DNA of 64,000 nucleotides from Dyadobacter fanqingshengii (GTDB taxonomy: Bacteria > Bacteroidota > Bacteroidia > Cytophagales > Spirosomataceae): assembly GCF_023822005.2 (NCBI RefSeq), contig NZ_CP098806.1, forward strand, positions 1,302,001 through 1,366,000, written 5' to 3'. Below, one piece after another: positions 24,767-32,702 of the stretch (positions are counted from its first letter, which is position 1; each line of letters begins with the position of its first letter). The notes below the pieces were generated by a model that was given only the letters and a program-made list of their open reading frames with translations, was not told the origin of the DNA and searched no databases. Made by a program: the position numbers and the translations under genes.

Positions 24767-26275
24767 ATGAAATTTGCCCTTACCTCACTCCTTAGTTTCA
24801 TATTCATAACGGGCAGTTTCGCGCAAGAAAGCACCGCAGACCGTGCCGCCAGGATCAAAGCGACCCTGCCAGTTATAGAGAAAATGTATAATGACTATGC
24901 AGAGAAGAATCATTTTCCGGGGCTGGCGTTCGGCATTGTGGCAGACGGGCAGCTCATCATGTCGGGTGCGACGGGTTATTCGGAGATCGCAACGGAAACC
25001 AAAGCTTCGCCTGGCTCATTGTTCAGGATTGCATCAATGTCCAAAAGCGTGACGGCAATGGGAATCCTGGCGCTTAGAAAAGAAGGAAAGCTGAAACTGG
25101 ACGATCCTGCCTATTTATACATTCCTGAATTAAAGGATATGCCTACACTGACAACGGATGCGCCAGCGATCACAATCAGACATTTATTAACGCATCAGGC
25201 AGGCTTCCCGGAAGATAATCCCTGGGGAGACAGGCAGCTGGACACGGAAGACGAGCAGCTAATTGAATTGATAAAAAAAGGAATTTCGTTCTCAAATGTT
25301 CCAGGCGTTACTTATGAGTACAGCAATCTGGGATTCGCTATATTGGGCAAAATCATTAGTAATGTTTCAGGAAGGCCTTATCAGGAGTATATTGACGAAG
25401 TCATTTTCAAGCCATTGGGCATGAACAGCACCATTTGGGAATATACTAAGGCGCCGAAGGATCTGTTAGCACACGGTTACCGCTACGAAGATGAAGTTTG
25501 GAAGGAAGAGGAACTGGAACATGACGGAACTTACGGCGCAATGGGCGGGCTGATTACATCTATTGATGATTTTAGCAAATATGTTTCCTTTCATTTGTCT
25601 GCATGGCCGGCTGGTAATGCTCCGGAAATGGGCCCTGTTTTGAGAAGCGACGTTCGGGAGATGCAAATGCCGTGGAATTTCAACAGTTTAAATGCACAGT
25701 ACAAATATCCGGGCGGGCGTCCGTGTGCGATGACTTCTGCCTATGGCTACGGTTTGCGTTGGAGCCGCGACTGTGAAGGACGCACGGGCGTCGGACATAC
25801 GGGAGGCTTACCCGGTTTCGGTAGTCAGTGGCAGATCTTACCCGAATACGGCATTGGGATCCTCGCGCACGCCAACCGCACCTATGCAGGAATGGCGACC
25901 ATTAACACCGCTATACTGGATACGATCATTACATTAGCAGGATTAAAGCCGCTTCCAGTGGAAGTATCCGCAGTTTTAAAAGAGAGAAAAGCTGCATTAC
26001 TAAAACTGCTGCCGCACTGGGAAGGCGCAGAACAGAGCGGAATTTTTGCAGAGAATTTCTTTCCCGACAGATCCGTAAACCATCGGAAAAAGGAACTGGA
26101 CGACCTCATTGCCCAAACAGGAAATGTTACCGGATCGACCGAAATTAAGGCGGAAAATCAACTCCGGGGTAGTTTCCTACTAAATTGCCCCAATGGAAAT
26201 ATCCGTGTTTTCTTCACATTATCACCCGAAAATCCGGCCTTGATCCAGCAGCTCGATTTTTCGCTGGCCAAATAA
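24767..26275 (+). CDS. Secreted class C beta-lactamase-like serine hydrolase
   Basis: The 502-residue protein has a signal peptide (FIFITGSFAQ) and a class C beta-lactamase/DD-peptidase-type fold. The SxxK motif is in RIASMSKSVTAMG (about residue 92), the YxN motif in YEYSNLGFAILG (about 186) and the third motif is HTGG (about 345), in place of KTG. About 110 extra residues at the C-terminus form a separate small domain. Proteins of this type include esterases, D-aminopeptidases and peptidoglycan enzymes more often than true beta-lactamases, and the specificity is open. Confidence 0.9.
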   Translation: MKFALTSLLSFIFITGSFAQESTADRAARIKATLPVIEKMYNDYAEKNHFPGLAFGIVADGQLIMSGATGYSEIATETKASPGSLFRIASMSKSVTAMGILALRKEGKLKLDDPAYLYIPELKDMPTLTTDAPAITIRHLLTHQAGFPEDNPWGDRQLDTEDEQLIELIKKGISFSNVPGVTYEYSNLGFAILGKIISNVSGRPYQEYIDEVIFKPLGMNSTIWEYTKAPKDLLAHGYRYEDEVWKEEELEHDGTYGAMGGLITSIDDFSKYVSFHLSAWPAGNAPEMGPVLRSDVREMQMPWNFNSLNAQYKYPGGRPCAMTSAYGYGLRWSRDCEGRTGVGHTGGLPGFGSQWQILPEYGIGILAHANRTYAGMATINTAILDTIITLAGLKPLPVEVSAVLKERKAALLKLLPHWEGAEQSGIFAENFFPDRSVNHRKKELDDLIAQTGNVTGSTEIKAENQLRGSFLLNCPNGNIRVFFTLSPENPALIQQLDFSLAK

Positions 26276-26348
26276 TCTGTAAGAATATTTAATGTTGAAA
26301 TAGGGGAGTCGGTTTTCTGGATTGTCTGAGAAGAAACAAAATCAGAAA

Positions 26349-26987
26349 ATGATGAAAAACATACCCTTACTAATTATCTGTTTAGTCGCTCTTTCTGCCT
26401 CCGACGTGCTTGCGCAGGAAAACGAAACAATTTTCAAAAGCGCTGGGATTCACCGCTCCGGCGGGTATGCCGCCATTTCCAATAAGTTTACAAAAATAAA
26501 CGGAAGCTATGCCAATATGCCCGGCATTTACGGTGGCTGGTTTATCAATCAGCGCTTTATGCTCGGAATAGGCGCAGCTGCAACCACAAACTACATTCCA
26601 GTTCCTGTTGAAAGTGAAGTGTTTCCGGGCAGAAAAATGAGTTATCAGTACGGTCAGATCGGATTGATGACGGAATATGTGGTGGCTTCAACAAAATGGG
26701 TTCATTTCAATTTCAATTTGTTAACCGGAACCGGCTTTACCCTTCAATACGATCGCCACGATATGGATGACTGGGATTTTGAATGGGACGACCATGACGA
26801 TCAGGATCCGAAGTTCTTCTTTTTAATGGAGCCGGGCGTGCAGGTCGAGTTTAATCTCTTGAAATGGATGCGGTTTAGCCCTGGCGTTTCATACAGACAG
26901 GCTTTTGGGGGCAAAGGAAATGGGCTTACGGATTCAGATTTGAGCAACATTACTTATAATGTTACTTTCAAATTCGGGAAATTTTGA
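26349..26987 (+). CDS. Small outer-membrane beta-barrel-like protein with Asp/His loop
   Basis: The ATG at 26349 gives a 212-residue product with signal peptide MMKNIPLLIICLVALSASDV ending LAQ; a TTG 27 bp upstream is not needed. The mature part has regularly spaced glycines and aromatic residues (YGGWFINQRFMLGIGAAA, YGQIGLMTEYVV, YNVTFKFGKF at the end) like an eight-strand outer-membrane barrel. Between two strands is a conspicuous acidic loop, residues 135-153, rich in Asp with two His (DRHDMDDWDFEWDDHDDQD), that could bind divalent metal. No named family is recognised. Confidence 0.75.
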   Translation: MMKNIPLLIICLVALSASDVLAQENETIFKSAGIHRSGGYAAISNKFTKINGSYANMPGIYGGWFINQRFMLGIGAAATTNYIPVPVESEVFPGRKMSYQYGQIGLMTEYVVASTKWVHFNFNLLTGTGFTLQYDRHDMDDWDFEWDDHDDQDPKFFFLMEPGVQVEFNLLKWMRFSPGVSYRQAFGGKGNGLTDSDLSNITYNVTFKFGKF

Positions 26988-27184
26988 GCAACGGGAAGCC
27001 TTAATCGCACAATTTTTGGAAGTGGGTAAATATGCTTCATTCAGTCCTCATTTTACCCGTTCTCAAATATTAACGAACGGCTGCTGAGCGTGTCAGATTG
27101 CTGATTATCTTTAAGGGAGGCAATAGGAACGATAGTTTAGAGTTATATAGCCTACGCACTATTCCGACAGCAAACAGACAAAAA

Positions 27185-27805
27185 ATGAGGTTTTCAGGTT
27201 ATTTGATTTTCGGCGTGTTATTTATTTCGGCTTCAATTGCAAAAGCGCAAAATGTTTACGATGTGATCGTAGCAGGCCGCACCATCGGATCTTTAAAAGT
27301 TTTTGATGATGTAGGCAAGGATAATTCAGAGCAGCACCGCATTGAATCCAATTTTAAGGTGATGTTCTATAAGGGTAAATATTCAACCCAGGCCAATTAC
27401 TCCGATGGAAAATTGGTTTCTGCGACTTGTGCGCATCATGTGAACGGCGATTTAAAGGAAAAAACGCTGACGAAAAGCGCTGCAAAAAGCTCGTACGAAG
27501 TCCTATTTTCAGGGGAGGATGGCGAAGACAAGCCGAAGCTCTCATTCAATACGCCGATCAGCGAAACGATAACAGGCCTTTATTATAAGGAGCCAATCAA
27601 TATCAATGAGGTTTATTCGGAGCGTTACGGTAAAATGTGCGCCGTAAAAAAGCTTTCGGAAGGGAAATACGGCGTTACGCTACCAGACGGCAAGCAAGGG
27701 ATTTATTCCTATAAAAATGGCCTTTGCCGGGAAGTAAAAACGGATCTGGCGGGATTTAAGCTGCGGATTGTGCTGAATGAGAATAAGCAGGTGTCCGGTT
27801 TATAG
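27185..27805 (+). CDS. Secreted DUF6134-like protein
   Basis: The ATG at 27185 gives 206 residues with a signal peptide (FGVLFISASIAKAQ). The mature protein is beta-rich (VYDVIVAGRTIGSLKVF, NFKVMFYKGKYSTQANY, TGLYYKEP) and resembles the DUF6134 family of Bacteroidota, which has no assigned function. An in-frame start at 27098 would add a stretch without signal character. It is the last gene before a convergent terminator. Confidence 0.7.
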   Translation: MRFSGYLIFGVLFISASIAKAQNVYDVIVAGRTIGSLKVFDDVGKDNSEQHRIESNFKVMFYKGKYSTQANYSDGKLVSATCAHHVNGDLKEKTLTKSAAKSSYEVLFSGEDGEDKPKLSFNTPISETITGLYYKEPININEVYSERYGKMCAVKKLSEGKYGVTLPDGKQGIYSYKNGLCREVKTDLAGFKLRIVLNENKQVSGL

Positions 27806-27846
27806 ATAATTAAAGGATTCAGAAAGAAAAAAATAGCAGTCAAACA

Positions 27847-27874
27847 AAAAGCCGGTCAATGTTGACCGGCTTTT
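27847..27874. terminator. Bidirectional intrinsic terminator
   Basis: A perfect 13-bp inverted repeat AAAAGCCGGTCAA / TTGACCGGCTTTT with a 2-nt loop lies between the convergent DUF6134 gene and the 138-residue secreted protein gene. A and T tracts at its ends allow termination in both directions. Confidence 0.92.
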
Positions 27875-27894
27875 CTGTTGGGCTTAGGAATATA

Positions 27895-28311
27895 TTAATC
27901 GACAGTAGGATAGGCCGAACTGTCAGAACTATTATAGTAATCAGCCACCTGCGTATTCTTGCTGCTTGCTGTATTTGTCGGGGTTTTGTAGTTCCTCGGA
28001 GAAATCAGCGGGTTGATATCAACACCTTCGGGTGTGTATCTTTTTGTTATAACCAATGTTGCAGGACGTGGCGCATACTTAGGCGTATTGCTCACGTAGC
28101 GGCTGCGCTGATGTTTGCTGTAAGTTTCAATTGTGTTCAAATTATACACAACAGCATCATTACCGCGCTTTGCTTTTGCCTTTGCAGCTTTGTTAGGATG
28201 TTTATAATTGTGAACTGAAACGCCCGGATCAACGATGGACTGCGCTTGTACATTAAATGTTACCAGCCCTGCAAACAAAAATATAGCTACCAAAAAAATT
28301 GATTTATTCAT
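27895..28311 (-). CDS. Small secreted protein of unknown function
   Basis: The 138-residue product has a signal peptide (FLVAIFLFAGLVTFNVQAQ) and a hydrophilic mature part rich in Asn, Ser, Thr, Tyr and Lys (HNYKHPNKAAKAKAKRGND, then a Tyr/Pro/Thr/Ser-rich tail). No domain is recognised; it looks largely unstructured and may be a secreted or periplasmic small protein. It is probably monocistronic, with a terminator on its 3' side and a long spacer on its 5' side. Confidence 0.7.
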   Translation of the reverse strand: MNKSIFLVAIFLFAGLVTFNVQAQSIVDPGVSVHNYKHPNKAAKAKAKRGNDAVVYNLNTIETYSKHQRSRYVSNTPKYAPRPATLVITKRYTPEGVDINPLISPRNYKTPTNTASSKNTQVADYYNSSDSSAYPTVD

Positions 28312-28640
28312 GATATTAGTCGTTTAATCGAATACTAAAACCTCCCGTTGTATAGGGATTGCATGAATTTAAAAACTTTTTTAGTGCTGTGCTAGCCGCC
28401 CATTTTACCCTTAAAAATGCGGATTTAGCGAATTTAGGTTGAAATATTGCCTGGAATCATTAAAATTTAGTTAGTATGACAAGATTAGGATATTCTTGAA
28501 CCGAGTAATGCCAAAAATTCAGCAAAATCTAGAAAAACAGGTTGGAAAAGCTAAGGGAAGATTTGCCGAAAAATATTTGAATTTTAATGAAATTCTTAAC
28601 ATTTTCTAATTTCTGCCTAATAACTGCCCGCGATTGAAGA
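28312..28640. other. Intergenic region without visible gene
   Basis: These 329 bp lie between the start of the small secreted protein and the end of the bestrophin gene, both on the minus strand. They are AT-rich and should hold the promoter of the former, but I see no clear TAnnTTTG box, hairpin or coding region. Confidence 0.4.
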
Positions 28641-29522
28641 TTATTGAAGCAATGCACGCGCTGATGTTTGGATGCCGTGGCAGATCCGCTCCATGGGCAG
28701 GTCGTTGCTATCTTCACCAAACGGATCCTCAATTTCCTCGGCTATCACTTCGAGGCTCGCCAGAATGTAAAACACAAACATGACAAACGGAACCACTAAA
28801 AAATGAAGGCTGAAAACATAACCGATTGGAAGCGTAAGACAATAAATAAATATAAATTTCTTGATGAATGAGCTATAAGACAAAGGGATAGGCGTATTTT
28901 TGATGCGTTCGCACGCCCCACAGATGTTAGTGAAAGATTCAAGCTCGTGATTTAGCACTATCATGTGTTCCGGTAGCAGAGTCCCGTTTTTTTGAAGCTC
29001 AAATACTTTGCTAAAGATGGCGGCGGCAATCTGGTTAGGAATGTGATCATGCACATTCAGCGCACTTTTTGGGTACAATTCTGAATCTTCAAACTCTGCT
29101 GGCCGGTAACCGCTTCGCAGATGGTTTTTTAGCGCAAATGCATAATTAGGGATCATTTTCATGAAGAATGTCCGCTCCACTTCCCGCTCCTTTCCCAGGA
29201 GCGCACTCAGTTTCATGGCAAGATTCCGACTGCTGTTCATGAGCGAACCCCATTGTTTCCTCCCTTCCCACCAGCGGTCATATGCAGTATTCGTCCTGAA
29301 AACCAGCAACATGGAAATGACAAAACCCAGCAAAGAATGCATCAGGGAGATGTTTTTCAGGTCGGTGTTTTCTTTCAGCTTGAAATGTATCAGCAATAGA
29401 TAAGCCACGGCGGTTGAGTACACCGCTATCGTTAAAATCAGCGGGGTAAGCTTCCGTACCGTGTCTCCTTTTTGGAAATAAAAGATGTAGCGAAACCACT
29501 CTTTAGGATTGTAATCTATCAT
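28641..29522 (-). CDS. Bestrophin-family (UPF0187) anion channel
   Basis: The 293-residue protein matches bacterial bestrophins: an N-terminal WFRYIFYFQKGDTVRKL, TM1 (ILTIAVYSTAVAYLLLI), the hallmark FRTNTAYDRWWEGRKQWG near residue 75, central helices and C-terminal TM pairs (FIFIYCLTLPIGYVFSL, FVMFVFYILASLEVIAEE), and IEDPFGEDSNDLP. These form pentameric chloride or cation channels in the inner membrane. The start overlaps the exonuclease stop by 4 bp (ATGA), so the two are translationally coupled even though no functional link is obvious. Confidence 0.93.
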   Translation of the reverse strand: MIDYNPKEWFRYIFYFQKGDTVRKLTPLILTIAVYSTAVAYLLLIHFKLKENTDLKNISLMHSLLGFVISMLLVFRTNTAYDRWWEGRKQWGSLMNSSRNLAMKLSALLGKEREVERTFFMKMIPNYAFALKNHLRSGYRPAEFEDSELYPKSALNVHDHIPNQIAAAIFSKVFELQKNGTLLPEHMIVLNHELESFTNICGACERIKNTPIPLSYSSFIKKFIFIYCLTLPIGYVFSLHFLVVPFVMFVFYILASLEVIAEEIEDPFGEDSNDLPMERICHGIQTSARALLQ

Positions 29523-30106
29523 TTGAGTTTAACATTGTCAATTAGTTTGAAGAACTCTTTCAGACATTTAGCCGTTAACCGTGCGTCTTCCAGCGCGTTA
29601 TGGGTTTCCTCTTCGCGTTCAAAACCAAAATAAGTGGCCACAGAGCCCAGGCTTAGCGAGCGCGGAACGACCTTGCCGTTCTTTTCAAGGATCTGAAAAA
29701 ACAAGTAGGAAACGGTGTGCAGGTCAATAAGCTTGTTCGAGAAACCCCAGTTCATCTTTTCATTTCTGTAAGCATAGCGAAGAAAATTGATATCATTAAT
29801 GACGCTTTGGCCACAGATAATCACATTAGTGAGGTTAGGCTTTCCAACATTCAGCTTTTTCAACCATTTTTCAAACTCCGGCAAAACGTCGTAGATCATC
29901 GGCGCATCTTCCAGGTCGCTCATTGACAAACCGTGCACTTCCTCCGATTTAACTGAGAAGGCTTCTTCATTTTCAGGATAAACATTCTGCAAATAGGTGC
30001 CCAGGGAACGCCAGTTGTCATCAAAAAACTCTGCACCAATTTGTATGATCTCATTCCAGCCCGGCTCCGGGCCCGTCATTTCAATGTCTAATACGAGGAA
30101 AGCCAT
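29519..30106 (-). CDS. DEDDh 3'-5' exonuclease
   Basis: The 195-residue protein is a DEDDh-type exonuclease of the DnaQ/RNase T fold. ExoI motif: FLVLDIEMTGPEPGWNEIIQ (D7, E9); ExoII: CGQSVINDINFLRYAY (about residue 100); ExoIII: HNALEDARLTAKCLKEFF (H and D near 170). It lacks a polymerase-linked domain, so the role could be in RNA maturation, small-oligonucleotide turnover or DNA repair. It is the first gene of a two-gene unit with bestrophin and is divergent from nspC. Confidence 0.9.
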   Translation of the reverse strand: MAFLVLDIEMTGPEPGWNEIIQIGAEFFDDNWRSLGTYLQNVYPENEEAFSVKSEEVHGLSMSDLEDAPMIYDVLPEFEKWLKKLNVGKPNLTNVIICGQSVINDINFLRYAYRNEKMNWGFSNKLIDLHTVSYLFFQILEKNGKVVPRSLSLGSVATYFGFEREEETHNALEDARLTAKCLKEFFKLIDNVKLK

Positions 30107-30160
30107 GCAATGGTTTTGATTGGTAACAGAAAATAGGACCCGATTTGAAACTCAAACTTA

Positions 30161-30168
30161 TACTTTTG
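30161..30168 (+). promoter_or_regulatory. nspC promoter, -7 box
   Basis: TACTTTTG matches the Bacteroidota -7 consensus TAnnTTTG and lies 61 bp upstream of the ATG at 30229. It rules out the more upstream in-frame start at 30145 as the translation start. No clear -33 TTTG is seen at the standard spacing. Confidence 0.5.
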
Positions 30169-30228
30169 TGTACAAAATTAGAGAAACATTACATTTTAGC
30201 TGATCCATTCATTATTCATTTATATAAA

Positions 30229-31386
30229 ATGCCCATCGATTACAATGAAATACCGTCGCCTTGTTTTGTTCTGGACGAAGCGTTGCTGCGTCAGAACCTG
30301 CGCCTGATAGATTCGGTGCAGCAGGCGGCAGGTTGCAAAATTATCCTGGCCCTCAAAGGCTTTTCCATGTTCAGCGCTTTTCCTATCGTGAAAGAATATC
30401 TCAGTGGAGCCACCGCAAGCTCGCTGAACGAGGTGAAATTGATCAATGATTTCATGGGTTATCAGGCGCATACATACATGCCGGCATACCTTGACAGCGA
30501 ATTCGTGGAGATTATGGAGCGCAGCAGCCACATTACATTCAATTCGCTGAGCCAGTGGGAGCGCTTTAAGGATAGGGTAGAAGCATTTAAATCAGCCAAT
30601 CCCGCACATGCACTTTCATGTGGCATTCGTGTGAACCCGCAGTATTCGGAAGTGGCGACAGATATGTATAACCCCTGTGTCCCGGGATCCAGATTAGGGA
30701 TCACGCGCGACAAAATGCCGGACACACTTCCCGAAGGGATTGACGGCATTCATTTTCACACACTTTGTGAGAATGGGTCAGACACATTAGAGCGAACATT
30801 GGAAGCGCTGGAATCGCGTTTCGGAGATTTGCTGCATCAAGCGAAATGGCTGAACATGGGAGGAGGACATTTGATGACCCGTGAGGGCTACGATATTGAA
30901 AAACTAAAAAATTTAGTTAGTAATATAAGGGCTAAATATGATCTGGATGTGATACTTGAACCAGGTTCAGCCATAGCCTGGCGCACCGGTGTCTTGGTCA
31001 CAACTGTGTTGGATGTGATGGATAGTCAAGGCATTGACGTGGCGATCCTGGATACCTCATTCGCAGCGCACATGCCCGACACGCTTGAGATGCCTTATAA
31101 GCCAGCTATCACCGGTGCAAGTATGGAAGCGGTGGCAGGTAAACCGACCTACAGAATGGGCGGAATGACCTGCCTCGCGGGAGACTTTATTGGTGACTAC
31201 TCATTTGAGCAACCTTTGGCTGCTGGAGATAAAATCATATTTGAAGACATGATACATTACACAATGGTAAAGACGACGACATTTAACGGTGTTAACTTAC
31301 CTTCCATTGGTTTAGTTAAAACTGATGGCGAATTCAAGTTGGTGAAATCGTTCGGCTACGAAAGCTTCAAAGACAGGTTATCTTAG
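30229..31386 (+). CDS. nspC: Carboxynorspermidine decarboxylase
   Basis: From the ATG at 30229 (MPIDYNEIPSPCFVLDE) the product has 385 residues, the usual size of NspC. It is a PLP-dependent fold-III decarboxylase: the PLP lysine lies in KIILALKGFSMF (about residue 41), HFHTLCENGSD (about 190) and NMGGGHLM (about 235) are the phosphate-binding and family motifs, and GGMTCLAGDFIGDY near residue 323 carries the catalytic Cys of the partner subunit. It converts carboxyspermidine or carboxynorspermidine to the polyamine, the last step of the alternative spermidine pathway common in Bacteroidota. The carboxyspermidine dehydrogenase gene is not in this window. Confidence 0.95.
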   Translation: MPIDYNEIPSPCFVLDEALLRQNLRLIDSVQQAAGCKIILALKGFSMFSAFPIVKEYLSGATASSLNEVKLINDFMGYQAHTYMPAYLDSEFVEIMERSSHITFNSLSQWERFKDRVEAFKSANPAHALSCGIRVNPQYSEVATDMYNPCVPGSRLGITRDKMPDTLPEGIDGIHFHTLCENGSDTLERTLEALESRFGDLLHQAKWLNMGGGHLMTREGYDIEKLKNLVSNIRAKYDLDVILEPGSAIAWRTGVLVTTVLDVMDSQGIDVAILDTSFAAHMPDTLEMPYKPAITGASMEAVAGKPTYRMGGMTCLAGDFIGDYSFEQPLAAGDKIIFEDMIHYTMVKTTTFNGVNLPSIGLVKTDGEFKLVKSFGYESFKDRLS

Positions 31387-31424
31387 TAAACATCTGATTT
31401 ATCGTAGTAGTTAGGAGAAAAATG

Positions 31425-31478
31425 AAAAGCCTCGTTCAAGTAATCGTCATATTAGGACGAATCAAACGAGGCTTTATT
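31425..31478. terminator. Branched hairpin terminator between convergent genes
   Basis: AAAGCCTCGTT (31426-31436) pairs with AACGAGGCTTT (31465-31475); inside it TCGTC (31444-31448) pairs with GACGA (31456-31460). It lies between nspC and the convergent PIG-L gene. A/T at the ends allow termination in both directions. Confidence 0.8.
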
Positions 31479-31517
31479 TCTACTTAAATTGCAGAATTAA
31501 TTTGTATTTGAATGGTT

Positions 31518-32420
31518 CTAATTTCCTTGTGGAAGCATTGGAAACAACCTCCTGATCTCCTCTGGTGACGGCTGCTTTCCGTACTCCGTGATCTCGAAAA
31601 CTTCGACAAATTTAATCTTCTCCGCCTGGTCTTTTCCATACCATTTTTCCACGGTCAGCTTGATCTCCGGAGTGATGGAAGAACGTTTTTCCGTCGCAGC
31701 CAGCAGCCATTTTTTTCGCTCTTCGGGGTCCTTGGGAACATTAGCAAGATCCTGACTTGTCCAGGGAAGCCACTCGTAAAATTGGGAGACGTGTGCGTCT
31801 AGCCCATGGACTTTTTTAGTAATTGCCTGGGTAATATCTATCGCAATGTCAGGACGGAAAGGATTAGGACGTTGAAACCGGTCGCGGAAGTAAAGGAAAA
31901 CCGGATTTTTAACCAATGGAGGTACACTACTAAGAATATTAGGCACAATTACAAGATAGGAAGCATCTTGCACAACGACTCCTGTATTGCGGTGATCGGG
32001 GTGATAATCGTTTGTTCGGGGTGCAATGACAACATCCGCATTCCATTCCCGGATTTTACGGATGACGGCCAGCCTGTTTTCCAATGTAGGGAAGAGCTCG
32101 CCGTCGTGATTGTCCAAAACATCGTATTCGATGTCCAATCGCTTTGCGACCTCTTTGGTTTCATTCAGCCTGCGTTTGGCGAGTTCGCCACCTCCAATGT
32201 CCTGATGTCCAGCATCGCCATTGGTAAGGGAAACAAATTTGACCTTATGGCCCATCGAGGAATAGATAGAGGCCACGCCGCCAGCGCCCAGATCGCAATC
32301 GTCGGGGTGGGCGCCGAAGACTATTATTTTCAACGGCGTTTTCGGCGTTTCCCTGGCAGTTTGGGAAAAGACGTGCGATTGCCACATCACCAGGATTGGC
32401 AGAAATAAAATTTTTCTCAT
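31518..32420 (-). CDS. Secreted PIG-L (LmbE-like) deacetylase
   Basis: The 300-residue protein has a signal peptide (LVMWQSHVFSQ) and a PIG-L/LmbE domain. Zinc ligands are in VFGAHPDDCDLGAGG (His and two Asp, about residues 35-49) and in TNDYHPDHRNTG (about 137-148). The family deacetylates N-acetylglucosamine-type conjugates such as GlcNAc-PI or mycothiol and bacillithiol precursors. Export and the lack of thiol-pathway genes nearby suggest action on an extracellular glycan or glycoconjugate instead. Confidence 0.9.
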   Translation of the reverse strand: MRKILFLPILVMWQSHVFSQTARETPKTPLKIIVFGAHPDDCDLGAGGVASIYSSMGHKVKFVSLTNGDAGHQDIGGGELAKRRLNETKEVAKRLDIEYDVLDNHDGELFPTLENRLAVIRKIREWNADVVIAPRTNDYHPDHRNTGVVVQDASYLVIVPNILSSVPPLVKNPVFLYFRDRFQRPNPFRPDIAIDITQAITKKVHGLDAHVSQFYEWLPWTSQDLANVPKDPEERKKWLLAATEKRSSITPEIKLTVEKWYGKDQAEKIKFVEVFEITEYGKQPSPEEIRRLFPMLPQGN

Positions 32421-32515
32421 TTGGTTAAATTGATTTAGGTTGGGAATGATGCAAAATAGGGATTAAAATTTATAGTTTTTTTTATAAAAAACTTTGCGCA
32501 TCTTTTGAAGTCAAT

Positions 32516-32596
32516 ATGGGTTATTATCAGCAGCAAAAAGCGGATTTAGAGAAACTGGGACGGGAAAAATTTACACTGGCTAACCTTCCAGAGTAA
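32516..32596 (+). CDS. Possible 26-residue peptide
   Basis: An ATG at 32516 opens a 26-codon frame (MGYYQQQKADLEKLGREK, then FTLANLPE) ending in TAA at 32594. The sequence is hydrophilic and helix-forming with no low-complexity bias, more protein-like than random AT-rich intergenic DNA. It may be a microprotein, a leader peptide ahead of pyrG, or the N-terminus of a decayed gene. Its start lies 187 bp before the pyrG ATG. Support is weak. Confidence 0.25.
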   Translation: MGYYQQQKADLEKLGREKFTLANLPE

Positions 32597-32661
32597 CAAG
32601 TGTTTACTGATTTTACAGTAATAATTAAAAAGCCCTCACTAAGATTCTTCTAATATTCCTG

Positions 32662-32669
32662 TATCTTTG
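32662..32669 (+). promoter_or_regulatory. pyrG promoter, -7 box
   Basis: TATCTTTG matches TAnnTTTG exactly and lies 33 bp before the ATG at 32703. It shows that the in-frame TTG at 32667, inside the box, is not the start codon. No standard -33 TTTG is seen. Confidence 0.65.
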
Positions 32670-32702
32670 TATCCCGTAATCATAGAAAAAAAGCAACGTC
32701 TT

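Noticed and set aside
24767-26275. Antibiotic-resistance beta-lactamase
   Set aside because: SxxK and YxN are present but the third motif is HTGG and the protein has an extra C-terminal domain; serine hydrolases of this type are usually not drug-resistance enzymes.
31806-32408. 200-codon open frame on the plus strand
   Set aside because: Antisense to the PIG-L deacetylase, whose zinc motifs are intact.
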